Below, piece by piece: positions 9,207 through 16,987 of a DNA stretch of 44,915 nucleotides (within the stretch, counting starts at the first letter, position 1; each line of letters opens with the position of its first letter). Source of the DNA: Bacillota bacterium (GTDB lineage: Bacteria > Bacillota > Sulfobacillia > Sulfobacillales > Sulfobacillaceae); the NCBI GenBank assembly GCA_021806205.1, contig JAJZXX010000162.1, forward strand, positions 1 through 44,915, read 5' to 3'. A program made the translations under genes and the position numbers. The notes beneath the pieces are model-generated. The model was given only the letters and a program-made list of their open reading frames with translations, had not been told where the DNA came from and did not search any database.

Positions 9207-9488
9207 TTATATGCAGCGAGGAGGTGATGTCAACATCCTCCCCAGCCATAAATGGCGGGGCATCCACCATGGGGCCAAGTATGCGACCGTCACGTATGGA
9301 GTGTCCGCATCGAAAGTTCTACTGGCCCCCATAACTAAAGCCAGGGGCCCCGTAGTAAACACGGCAGGTTCTGATCGTGTGCTGATGTTGCGCAAGATTC
9401 TCGCATTCGGTTCAGATGGCCGAGTGGTCGGACCGCAAAACACACGATTGGTGACCGAGGAGCGTCTTGCTAGTCGGGGCAGACGCAC
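9207..9488 (-). mobile_element. Probable IS200/IS605-type (TnpB) 3'-end remnant
   Basis: The 365-base gap between the permease and the second binding protein holds no intact gene. On the - strand, a 93-codon frame contains VFCGPTTRP...NARILRNIS, which loosely matches the last zinc-finger half and NAARNI motif of TnpB proteins. It runs into a GC-rich hairpin (9240-9260) followed by GAGGATGTTGACATC, the arrangement typical of the right end of IS605-family elements, where the omega guide RNA is encoded. No catalytic part of TnpB is present, so this is at most a fossil end. The call rests on pattern recall and is tentative. Confidence 0.35.
9240..9260. repeat. Bulged hairpin, IS605-end-like
   Basis: CCCC (9240-9243) and GCCAT (9245-9249) pair with ATGGC (9252-9256) and GGGG (9257-9260), leaving a single bulged A at 9244 and a two-base loop. 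Bulged subterminal hairpins of this kind are recognised by TnpA of IS200/IS605 elements. Read on the - strand the hairpin is followed by GAGGATGT, also typical of these ends. Confidence 0.55.
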
Positions 9489-9561
9489 CCATCCAACAAA
9501 TTAGCGAGGAGTTGCGCAGTTAACTCGAAGGCAGGTCTATTCGACAAGGAGGAGAGGATTC

Positions 9562-10602
9562 ATGAAGGGCAAGACATTTGCGATGGTCGCATCCGGCGCG
9601 TTGGCCGTGGTGATGTTAGCTGGATGCGGAAGATCAGCTTCGGGAGCATCTTCCCCAAGTGCCGCCAAGGCCAAAAGTAAAATTGTAATCGGCTTCAGTC
9701 AATCGTACACTGGCAACCAGTATCGGAAGGCCGAGGATAGCGACTTCATGGCCGTCGCCCACCAGCTTGAAAAACAGGGCAAGATTTCCGGAGTCGACTT
9801 TCTGAACGCGAACAACAGCGTGAGTACCCAGATCTCGCAGATTGACGATCTGATTTTGAAGCATGTCAGCATTCTGTTGGTGGATCCGGCTTCTCCCACC
9901 GCACTTAACGGTGCAATTGCCAAGGCGGTAGCAGCAGGCATTCCCGTTTTGGCCTTCAACGACGGTCCGATCACCAGCAACAAGGCCTATCAGTTCAATT
10001 TTAACAACCCCAAGATGGATGAGGTCGCCATGCAGTATGTGGCGAACCGTCTTCACGGTAAAGGAAACGTTGTACTGATTCGAGGCATTGCGGGAACGGG
10101 TACGGACAATGGGTTTTATAAGGGGATGGAAGACGTTCTGAAGAAGTACCCGGGGTTGAAGGCAGTGGGAACTGTTTACGGAAACTGGACGGAAAGCGTT
10201 GCAGAGTCTCAAGTGGCATCCGTTTTGCCCAGCCTGCCGACGGTGAACGCTATCGTGACGGAGGGCGGAGAGGGTTACGGAGCAATTCAAGCCTTTAAAG
10301 CAGCCGGAAGGCCGGCCCCACTGGTAGTCGGCGGCAATCGCGGAGTCTTCCTCCGTTGGTGGGCACAGCAAGTTAGGAAAGGTTATAAGACGATATCGAT
10401 TTCCGCCAATCCATGGATTGGCGGGGCTGCCGCGTACATTGCCATGGACATTGTAAACCACAAGCATGTACCCAAGAACATGACGATGCCGTTGCTGGAA
10501 ATAACGCAAGGGCAGCTTGGGCAGTACAAAAACGTGCCGTTGAACGGAATGGCACAGAAGTCCTACTCAAACGCATGGGTCACAGCTAACGTTCTTAAGT
10601 AA
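9562..10602 (+). CDS. Sugar ABC transporter substrate-binding lipoprotein (copy 2)
   Basis: A 346-residue paralogue of the binding protein at 1563. It has the same lipoprotein signal (lipobox LAGC at residues 19-22) and Ser/Ala linker, then KIVIGFSQSYTGNQYR and QIDDLILKHVSILLVDPAS. ATG 9562 is preceded by AAGGAGGAGAGG. The signal-peptide region is nearly the same DNA as copy 1, while the mature domains differ at many positions, including the segment after FSQ that lines the sugar site in this fold. The two proteins therefore probably feed one membrane complex with different substrates. A strong terminator follows the stop codon. Confidence 0.87.
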   Translation: MKGKTFAMVASGALAVVMLAGCGRSASGASSPSAAKAKSKIVIGFSQSYTGNQYRKAEDSDFMAVAHQLEKQGKISGVDFLNANNSVSTQISQIDDLILKHVSILLVDPASPTALNGAIAKAVAAGIPVLAFNDGPITSNKAYQFNFNNPKMDEVAMQYVANRLHGKGNVVLIRGIAGTGTDNGFYKGMEDVLKKYPGLKAVGTVYGNWTESVAESQVASVLPSLPTVNAIVTEGGEGYGAIQAFKAAGRPAPLVVGGNRGVFLRWWAQQVRKGYKTISISANPWIGGAAAYIAMDIVNHKHVPKNMTMPLLEITQGQLGQYKNVPLNGMAQKSYSNAWVTANVLK

Positions 10603-10608
10603 ATCGAC

Positions 10609-10640
10609 GGGGGCCACGTCGTTGTTGGTCCCCCTCTTTT
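10609..10640 (+). terminator. Intrinsic terminator after binding protein copy 2
   Basis: GGGGGCCA (10609-10616) pairs with TGG-T-CCCCC (10626-10634, one bulged T), followed by TCTTTT. It begins six bases after the stop codon and ends 28 bases before the next gene. It probably closes the transporter transcript or lowers expression of the downstream enzymes relative to the abundant binding protein. Confidence 0.75.
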
Positions 10641-10668
10641 CTCGGTAAGGACGTTTTGGAGGGATATT

Positions 10669-11346
10669 ATGGAAATCATTGATTTAACACACCGGCTTGA
10701 GGCGGGCATGCCCTTTTGGCCAACGCACGCCAAGTACGAAAGAATACCGGTAGAGACCCTTCAAGTCGCCTTGGCTGAGCATGCACGGGTATGTGTGGAC
10801 GAACACACCGGGACTCATGTGGACGCCCCTTCCCACTTTATTAATGGGGCTCCGTCTGTTGACCAGGTGCCTTTAACGCGGTTTGCCGGCTGTGGCCGGG
10901 CCATTGATGCCCGCTGCGTTGGACCGAACGGAGTCGTGGATGCTGACTTCCTCGTGCAATGGGAGGAGCAGAATGGCCGATTGGACGCTGGTGATGTTGT
11001 GCTGTTCTTCTTCGGCTGGAGTCTTAAGTGGAATCAAGATCAATCTGGACCATCCTTTAATGAGGATTGGCCCGGGGTCAACGAGTCAGCCTGCTCACGG
11101 CTTATTGAGCGGGAGGTCGCAGCAGTCGGCACCGATGCACTGTCTATTGATCCCGCTAACACCACAACGTTTGAGGGGCACCGAACCCTACTTCATGGAA
11201 CAATTCCTATCTTTGAAAATGTTGACAATTTGGATCGGGTATTAGGCCAGCCGTTCACCTTCATGGGATGGCCCTTACATATTGTGGGCGGCTCGGGTTC
11301 GCCGGTTCGGGCTGTGGCGATGGTTGAGGACACTGCACGGAAATAG
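10669..11346 (+). CDS. Cyclase-family metal-dependent hydrolase (short type)
   Basis: A 225-residue kynurenine-formamidase-like protein. It starts with IDLTHRLEAGMPFWP and contains the diagnostic metal motif HTGTHVDAPSHF near residue 46, then DVVLFFFGW and GTDALSIDPA. These enzymes use Zn/Mn to hydrolyse amides or lactone-like bonds. Because no SMP-30-type sugar lactonase is visible in this island, this protein or its longer relative at 3821 could open aldonolactones; that is inference. Start ATG 10669 follows GGAGGG. The LarA-like gene begins 13 bases after its stop. Confidence 0.82.
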   Translation: MEIIDLTHRLEAGMPFWPTHAKYERIPVETLQVALAEHARVCVDEHTGTHVDAPSHFINGAPSVDQVPLTRFAGCGRAIDARCVGPNGVVDADFLVQWEEQNGRLDAGDVVLFFFGWSLKWNQDQSGPSFNEDWPGVNESACSRLIEREVAAVGTDALSIDPANTTTFEGHRTLLHGTIPIFENVDNLDRVLGQPFTFMGWPLHIVGGSGSPVRAVAMVEDTARK

Positions 11347-11359
11347 GGAGTTGAGCTCA

Positions 11360-12619
11360 ATGAGTGGAATGTTCGACAAGTTTACCGAGGGCATCGAATT
11401 GCCGGAACTCTATGCGGTGCGGCAGCGGTTTGATGTCACCGCGATTGACGACATTGAAGGAAATGTCGCCACAGCTTTGTCGGCTGGCAGGCTCCCTAAG
11501 TTAACGGGCAAGCGAGTCGGCATTGCGGTGGGATCACGCGGGATTGCGGATATTGACACGGTGGCCCAGGCGACGGTGGAATGGGTAAAGTCCCGCGGAG
11601 GACGGCCGTTTATTCTTCCGGCGATGGGGAGTCACGGGGGTGGAACCGAAGCCGGACAAATCGGCGTTTTGGCGAGCCTTGGTGTGACCGAAGAGGGTGT
11701 GGGGGCCCCTATTCACGGATCGCTCGACGTCGACATCGTGGGCCATGCATACGGTCAGCCGGTGTATTTCAGCAGTGAAGCGCGGTTGTCCGACCTCTTG
11801 TTGGTGATTAATCGGGTGAAGCCGCATACCGCGTTTCGCGGGTCCCGCGAGAGCGGTTTGACCAAAATGGTGGCCATCGGACTTGGAAAGCAAAAGGGAG
11901 CGGAGACCCTGCACGGGTTGGGGCTGGGTCTGTCGGCCGATACCATTCCTCAATTTGCGGACGTGATTATGCGCGTAGCACCGCCGCTGTACGGACTGGC
12001 GTTGGTCGAAAACGCGTATCACCGCATCGCCCTGATGAAGGTGTTGCCCGGCGACCAATTCGCTCAGGAAGAGCCCTCGTTGTTGGTGAAGGCGAAAGAA
12101 CTCATGCCAACCTTTCCCATCGCTGAATTTGATGTGCTGGTGGTTGATAAGATCGGCAAGAACATCAGTGGTGACGGGATGGATCCCAACATCACGGGAC
12201 GCTATGCGACGCCGTACGCATCCGGCGGAGCCGATGTCAAGAAAGTGGTGGTTTTGGGCTTGACGGAGGAAACCCACGGCAACGGCAACGGCATCGGCAT
12301 GGCTGATCTGACGACTGAACAGGTTTTCGCGTCGATTGACTGGGAAGTCACCTATGTTAATGCCTTAACTGCCACCGTGACAACTACCATTAAGCGGCCT
12401 CTGGCGCTTCCCTCGGACGATGAGGCGGTGCGATTGGCGATTAAGCTTGCTACGCCAAATCCGGCCGAGGTCACGCTGATCCGCGTGCGCGATACCTTGT
12501 CGCTTAACCAGGTGCTGGTCACGAAGGGCGTTTTAGACGCCGCCAACACCAGCAACATCGACATTGAAGGAGGACCCTTTCGATGGGAGGACGCTCCGTG
12601 GCAGAGCCATTGGAATTAG
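11360..12619 (+). CDS. LarA-like nickel-pincer racemase/epimerase (DUF2088)
   Basis: A 419-residue member of the lactate racemase (LarA) superfamily, whose enzymes use a nickel-pincer nucleotide to racemise or epimerise 2-hydroxy acids by hydride transfer. Visible candidates for the LarA active site are H92 (GSHGGG), H156 (RVKPHTAF), K169 (ESGLTKM), the likely lysine tether for the cofactor, and H185, a candidate nickel ligand. K169 and H185 are 16 residues apart, the same spacing as K184/H200 of the Lactobacillus plantarum enzyme. ATG 11360 is used because GGGAG precedes it; the frame is open further upstream but overlaps the previous gene. Cofactor genes lie at 22337-25532. A sugar acid is a likelier substrate than lactate, given the neighbours. 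Confidence 0.8.
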   Translation: MSGMFDKFTEGIELPELYAVRQRFDVTAIDDIEGNVATALSAGRLPKLTGKRVGIAVGSRGIADIDTVAQATVEWVKSRGGRPFILPAMGSHGGGTEAGQIGVLASLGVTEEGVGAPIHGSLDVDIVGHAYGQPVYFSSEARLSDLLLVINRVKPHTAFRGSRESGLTKMVAIGLGKQKGAETLHGLGLGLSADTIPQFADVIMRVAPPLYGLALVENAYHRIALMKVLPGDQFAQEEPSLLVKAKELMPTFPIAEFDVLVVDKIGKNISGDGMDPNITGRYATPYASGGADVKKVVVLGLTEETHGNGNGIGMADLTTEQVFASIDWEVTYVNALTATVTTTIKRPLALPSDDEAVRLAIKLATPNPAEVTLIRVRDTLSLNQVLVTKGVLDAANTSNIDIEGGPFRWEDAPWQSHWN

Positions 12620-12670
12620 GCTCGCTCCACACAGATTACAAATCAAGAGAGCGATGGAGGGGGTTTACAG

Positions 12671-13981
12671 GTGCAAGACATAACGATACAACGCATCAAG
12701 GGTTTAGATGTCCGTTTTCCGACGTCGCGAACCATGGACGGTTCGGACGCGGTCAACCGCAATCCTGATCATTCGTTGGCCTATGCCGTAATCGGGACCA
12801 CCGTCTCGAACCTTACCGGTTATGGCATCACCTTCACGATTGGCCGGGGCAACGATCTGGTCGTGGACGCCATACGCGAGTATGGTCGGTTGCTTGTCGG
12901 ACGGCGCGTGTCGGAAATTATCGAAAACATGGGCGAAGTTTGGCATGAGCTCGTCAACTATAGCCCGCTTCGCTGGCTCGGTCCCGAAAAGGGAGTCACC
13001 CATCTGGCCGCAGCGGCGGTCTTCAACGCGCTTTGGGACATGTACGGCAAACTTGAGCACAAGCCAGTGTGGAAGGTCATTGCTGACATGCCGCCACGTG
13101 ATCTCTTAAACGTTATCGACTTTCACTACATTGAGGATGTGCTCTCCCGAGACCAAGCGTACGAATTGTTGGCCCGTGTAGAGGGTGGAAAGAGGGATCG
13201 CGAAGAGTGGATTAAAGCGCACGGCTATCCTTCCTATACCACATCGGCAGGCTGGCTGGGATTTTCTGATGACAAGCTACGCCAGCTTTTACGTGAAAAA
13301 ATGGCGTTGGGATGGCAATCTTTCAAGATTAAGGTGGGAGCATCGGCAAGCGACGACATACGCCGCCTGGAAATTATCCGCGAAGAGGTTGGTCCTGACC
13401 GCAACCTCATGCTGGATGCCAACCAGGCCTGGGACGTCCCCACGGCGATTGAGTTCATGCGTCAAGCAAACCGGTTTTCGCCGGTATGGATTGAGGAGCC
13501 GACCAGCCCTGATGACATCTTGGGACATGCCAAAATTGCGCAGGCGATTGCTCCCGTTGGCGTGGCAACCGGGGAACACTGCCATAACCGGGTCATGTTC
13601 AAGCAATTCTTTGAGCAGGGCGCGATGCAATATTGCCAGTTGGATGCGTGCCGTTTAGGCGGCATCAATGAATCACTAGCGGTGCTTTTGATGGCTGCCA
13701 AATACCAAGTGCCCGTCTGTCCGCATGCCGGGGCACTGGGCCTGAGGGAAGTGCAGCAGCATGTGTCCATTGCGGACTACATTGCCGTTAGCGCGAGCCT
13801 GGAGGATCGCATGCTGGAGTATGCCGACGGCTTCCAAGAGGCGTTCGTGTCACCTGCGGTGGCGGTGAACGGCGCGTATCAAGTGCCTAGTGTGCATGGC
13901 CTCGGGGTGGAGCTGACTGATGTGGGACTCCAAGCTTATTCCTACCCCGAGGGAAGTGAGTGGACGTCAGGGAACTCATGA
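12671..13981 (+). CDS. fucD: L-fuconate dehydratase
   Basis: A 436-residue enolase-superfamily enzyme matching the L-fuconate dehydratase family (EC 4.2.1.68; human ENOSF1 relative), which converts L-fuconate to 2-keto-3-deoxy-L-fuconate. Family-specific stretches are ENMGEVWHELV, RWLGPEKGVTHLA, IDFHYIEDVL and TTSAGWLGFSDDK. Catalytic motifs are FKIKVG with K219 and K221, DANQAWD, WIEEPTSPDD, GEHCHNR and CPHAGALGL with H352. As far as I recall, K221 and H352 are one residue off the acid/base pair K220/H351 of the Xanthomonas enzyme. GTG 12671 follows GGAGGGGG. L-rhamnonate-type or galactonate-type acids could also be used. Confidence 0.88.
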   Translation: MQDITIQRIKGLDVRFPTSRTMDGSDAVNRNPDHSLAYAVIGTTVSNLTGYGITFTIGRGNDLVVDAIREYGRLLVGRRVSEIIENMGEVWHELVNYSPLRWLGPEKGVTHLAAAAVFNALWDMYGKLEHKPVWKVIADMPPRDLLNVIDFHYIEDVLSRDQAYELLARVEGGKRDREEWIKAHGYPSYTTSAGWLGFSDDKLRQLLREKMALGWQSFKIKVGASASDDIRRLEIIREEVGPDRNLMLDANQAWDVPTAIEFMRQANRFSPVWIEEPTSPDDILGHAKIAQAIAPVGVATGEHCHNRVMFKQFFEQGAMQYCQLDACRLGGINESLAVLLMAAKYQVPVCPHAGALGLREVQQHVSIADYIAVSASLEDRMLEYADGFQEAFVSPAVAVNGAYQVPSVHGLGVELTDVGLQAYSYPEGSEWTSGNS

Positions 13982-14001
13982 ATTTCTAGGAGGGAGGTCT
14001 C

Positions 14002-15096
14002 ATGGTGACGATTAACGAAATTGAGACGCGGGCGTTTCGAGTGCCCCTCAAGAATCCGTGGGGCGATCAAACCCACCGCGTGACACATATCGAGATCATT
14101 TTGGCCGAAATAGGAACGACCGCAGGAATTAAGGGTCTTGGGTTTAGTTATACCGTAGGCTTTGGCGGTCTGGCGATTAAATCCCTCATAGACAACTACC
14201 TGAAACATGAATTGTACGCACAAGACTGCGAGCCGCGGGTCCTATGGTCGCGGCTATGGCGCGCGGCACACGATGTGGGCGGCGGCGGTGTCGTGACGGC
14301 AAGTTTGGCTGCGCTGGATATCGCGATGTGGGATGTGATGGCGAAATCTGCTGACAAGCCGCTGATCGAGGTGCTGGGCCGTCACCGGTCCTCAATTTCT
14401 GCCTATGGTAGCGGGATTAATCTTCATTTATCGGAGAGTGAGCTTCTTGAGCAGGTAAGGCGGTGGCAGGACGCCGGTTACGATGGGGTGAAGATTAAGG
14501 TCGGAAAGCCGGATCTCGAAGAAGACCTGGATCGTGTGGATGCGGTTCGACAGCTTGTCGGCCCCAACGTCAAGCTGATGTTGGATGCCAACCAGGGTTG
14601 GGATGTCACGGCTGCGGTGAAACGCTGTCAGGCGCTTGAGCGGTTCGATCCTTATTGGATCGAGGAGCCCTTAATTGCCGACGATGTGCTGGGTCATGCA
14701 GAACTGGCCAATCGAACCCGCATTCCGGTGGCCATCGGAGAAAATGTCTACACGGTGTACCAATACAACCAATACCTGCGCCTGCGTGCCTGTGCGTTTT
14801 CCCAGGCCGACGTGGTGCGTTCTGGCGGGATCACACCCTACCTTCACATTGCAAACCTCTGCGACGCCTGGAATGTGCCAATGGCACCGCACTTCATGAT
14901 GGAGATTACCGGACAGGTGCTTTGTGGAATTCGAAACGGCCATATTCTTGAGGATGTAGAAGGCGGTTCCTTTTCCGATTTGGGCATCTCGCTTTCTGCG
15001 AATCCCGTTGACAACGGGGTGTTTCACCCGCCGTCGGTTCCGGGCCACGGCATCGCTTTTGACATGTCGGTTCTGAGTCCGCTCGCTATTCATTAG
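14002..15096 (+). CDS. Enolase-superfamily acid-sugar dehydratase/racemase (paralogue of 2643)
   Basis: A 364-residue mandelate racemase-like enzyme that closely resembles the protein at 2643 along its whole length. It has KIKVGK in the barrel, metal ligands in DANQGWD, WIEEPLIADD and GENVYT, and APHFMM with the second base histidine. It starts at ATG 14002 behind AGGAGGGAGG, 20 bases after fucD. Having two such close relatives in one island suggests either stereoisomeric substrates or duplication. Substrate not assignable from sequence. Confidence 0.85.
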   Translation: MVTINEIETRAFRVPLKNPWGDQTHRVTHIEIILAEIGTTAGIKGLGFSYTVGFGGLAIKSLIDNYLKHELYAQDCEPRVLWSRLWRAAHDVGGGGVVTASLAALDIAMWDVMAKSADKPLIEVLGRHRSSISAYGSGINLHLSESELLEQVRRWQDAGYDGVKIKVGKPDLEEDLDRVDAVRQLVGPNVKLMLDANQGWDVTAAVKRCQALERFDPYWIEEPLIADDVLGHAELANRTRIPVAIGENVYTVYQYNQYLRLRACAFSQADVVRSGGITPYLHIANLCDAWNVPMAPHFMMEITGQVLCGIRNGHILEDVEGGSFSDLGISLSANPVDNGVFHPPSVPGHGIAFDMSVLSPLAIH

Positions 15097-15125
15097 CAAG
15101 GTGCCGCGTAAAGGAGCGTGACAGC

Positions 15126-16157
15126 ATGAAAGCTGTGGAATACGAGGGTGGCCAACATCTTGTTATGGGCAATCGCGAACCGGTGACGCCCGGATCGTCC
15201 GGGGTCCGGATTCGTGTTGCGTACGGAGGGATTTGCGGCACAGACCTGCACCTGGTGCACGGTGCGATGGATCATCGGGTGACGTTGCCTCACGTCATGG
15301 GGCATGAGATGTCTGGTGTCATCGAGAGTGTGGGTCAGGAGGTGACGCGTTTTCACCCGGGCGATCACGTCACGGTCATGCCACTCTTGCCATGCGATAG
15401 TTGTCCGACTTGTCACAGTGGCTATCGCCACATCTGCCCAAACCTGCGCTTTATGGGAATCGAAACACCGGGAGCCTTTCAAGAGTTGTGGACGGTACCC
15501 GAATCCGTGGTGTACCCTCTACCATCTGACCTCCCCCTGCGTTTGGGCGCTTTGGTGGAACCCCTAGCGGTTGCCTGTCATGATGTGCGCCGCTCCGAAC
15601 TCCAGAGGGGCGAGTATGTCGTGGTTTTAGGTGGAGGACCCATCGGAGCGTTAATTGCCATGGTCGTAAGAAGCCGCGGCGCGAGGGTGCTTGTCGCCGA
15701 GATTAATCCATATCGCCTCTCACTTCTGAAGTCGCTGGGGATCGACGTCATAGACCCGGGGCAAACGGACATTTCCGAATCTGTACTGGCCGACACCGGT
15801 GGGCGCGGTGCGGATGTGGTATTCGAAGTCACGTCGTCGACGCTGGGAGCGAAGTTGATGACCGATTTAGCGCGCCCGCGAGGACGCATTGTTGTTGTCG
15901 CCATTTTTCCGGCGCCTCCGCCAGTAGACCTGCATCGTGTCTTTTGGCGGGAGCTTCAAATTCGCGGAACGCGTGTCTATGAGCCTGAGGACTTTAGGGA
16001 AGCCATCCAGATTGCGGCGAGCAGCGCTCAACCACTCGAGAAGCTGATTTCGGAAGAGTTTCCGCTCGAACAGCTCGGTGAGGCGATATCTCACCTGAAG
16101 GGCGGCGGCGGGGTCATGAAGGTTCTCATCCAGTGTGATCCGTTGGCAGGCAATTAG
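15126..16157 (+). CDS. Zinc-dependent medium-chain alcohol dehydrogenase
   Basis: A 343-residue MDR-superfamily polyol/sugar-acid dehydrogenase similar to threonine, sorbitol and L-galactonate-5 dehydrogenases. Residues GGICGTDLH and GHEMSG supply catalytic zinc ligands. The loop CDSCPTCHSGYRHIC carries the four cysteines of the structural zinc. VVVLGGGPIGALIA is the Rossmann nucleotide-binding turn. Its role here is presumably oxidation of a secondary alcohol on a sugar or aldonate with NAD(P). ATG 15126 follows AAAGGAG; the next gene follows after 23 bases. Confidence 0.85.
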   Translation: MKAVEYEGGQHLVMGNREPVTPGSSGVRIRVAYGGICGTDLHLVHGAMDHRVTLPHVMGHEMSGVIESVGQEVTRFHPGDHVTVMPLLPCDSCPTCHSGYRHICPNLRFMGIETPGAFQELWTVPESVVYPLPSDLPLRLGALVEPLAVACHDVRRSELQRGEYVVVLGGGPIGALIAMVVRSRGARVLVAEINPYRLSLLKSLGIDVIDPGQTDISESVLADTGGRGADVVFEVTSSTLGAKLMTDLARPRGRIVVVAIFPAPPPVDLHRVFWRELQIRGTRVYEPEDFREAIQIAASSAQPLEKLISEEFPLEQLGEAISHLKGGGGVMKVLIQCDPLAGN

Positions 16158-16180
16158 GCAGAAAAAGGGGAAATTCGGCG

Positions 16181-16951
16181 ATGGCAAGCAACGGAGCGTT
16201 TTCTTTAGAAGGCAAGACCGCCTTGGTGACAGGCGCGCGGCGGGGCCTGGGATGCGCCATGGCAGTGGCGCTGGCGGAGGCAGGATCCGACATAGTCGGC
16301 GTCAGCGCACAAATTGAGTCACACAGTTCGGTGCGGGACGAGATTCTCGCATTGGGCAGGCAATTTTGGGCTTATGCGTGTGACCTGTCCGATCGCGACC
16401 AGGTTTACCAGTTGATTGCCACCATACAGCGAGAGGTAGATCGGCCTATTGATATTCTTGTCAACAATGCCGGTACCATCCTTCGGGCCCCGGCAGAGCA
16501 GCATTCTGATGAGTACTGGGATCGGGTCATCAATACCAACCTCAATGCACCGTTTGTCCTTAGCCGTGAGCTCGGACGCGACATGGTGCGTCGCGGAGCA
16601 GGCAAGATCATTTTTACTGCGTCGCTCCTGTCCTTCCAGGGCGGGATACTCGTTCCGGGCTATGCCGCTTCGAAAGGCGGAGTCGTCCAGTTGACAAAGG
16701 CACTGGCCAACGAATGGGCTAAGGACAACGTGCAAGTCAATGCGATAGCGCCGGGGTATATGGCGACGGACAATACCGAGGCGCTGCGTGCCGATCCGGT
16801 GCGCTCACGGGACATTCTGAACCGGATTCCTGCGGGACGATGGGGCACGGCTGACGATATCAAAGGAGCGGTGGTGTTCTTGGCGTCCGGTGCTTCGGAC
16901 TACGTGACGGGAACAGTGCTGACGGTTGACGGCGGCTGGATGGCAAGATAG
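16181..16951 (+). CDS. kduD: KduD-like SDR: 2-dehydro-3-deoxy-D-gluconate 5-dehydrogenase
   Basis: A 256-residue short-chain dehydrogenase. TGARRGLG is the cofactor loop and NNAGT the conserved NAG motif; the catalytic set is S (TASLLSFQGG), Y (GYAASKGG) and the K four residues later. The stretch NAIAPGYMATDNTEALRAD and the downstream RIPAGRWG are hallmarks of KduD, which interconverts 2-keto-3-deoxy-gluconate and the 2,5-diketo form with NAD. A related 2-keto-3-deoxy acid produced by the dehydratases of this island is the likely substrate. ATG 16181 follows AAAAGGGGAAA. Confidence 0.82.
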   Translation: MASNGAFSLEGKTALVTGARRGLGCAMAVALAEAGSDIVGVSAQIESHSSVRDEILALGRQFWAYACDLSDRDQVYQLIATIQREVDRPIDILVNNAGTILRAPAEQHSDEYWDRVINTNLNAPFVLSRELGRDMVRRGAGKIIFTASLLSFQGGILVPGYAASKGGVVQLTKALANEWAKDNVQVNAIAPGYMATDNTEALRADPVRSRDILNRIPAGRWGTADDIKGAVVFLASGASDYVTGTVLTVDGGWMAR

Positions 16952-16987
16952 CAACAGAAAAGAGAGTAAATAGGGGGGAGCGGTTCG

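Noticed and set aside
9211-9504. 97-codon + strand frame between permease and second binding protein
   Set aside because: No recognisable domain, and its beginning coincides with the hairpin better explained as an IS605-type end on the other strand.
9634-10509. 291-codon - strand frame opposite binding protein copy 2
   Set aside because: The + strand gene has signal peptide, family motifs and terminator; the antisense frame resembles nothing and is a codon-usage shadow.
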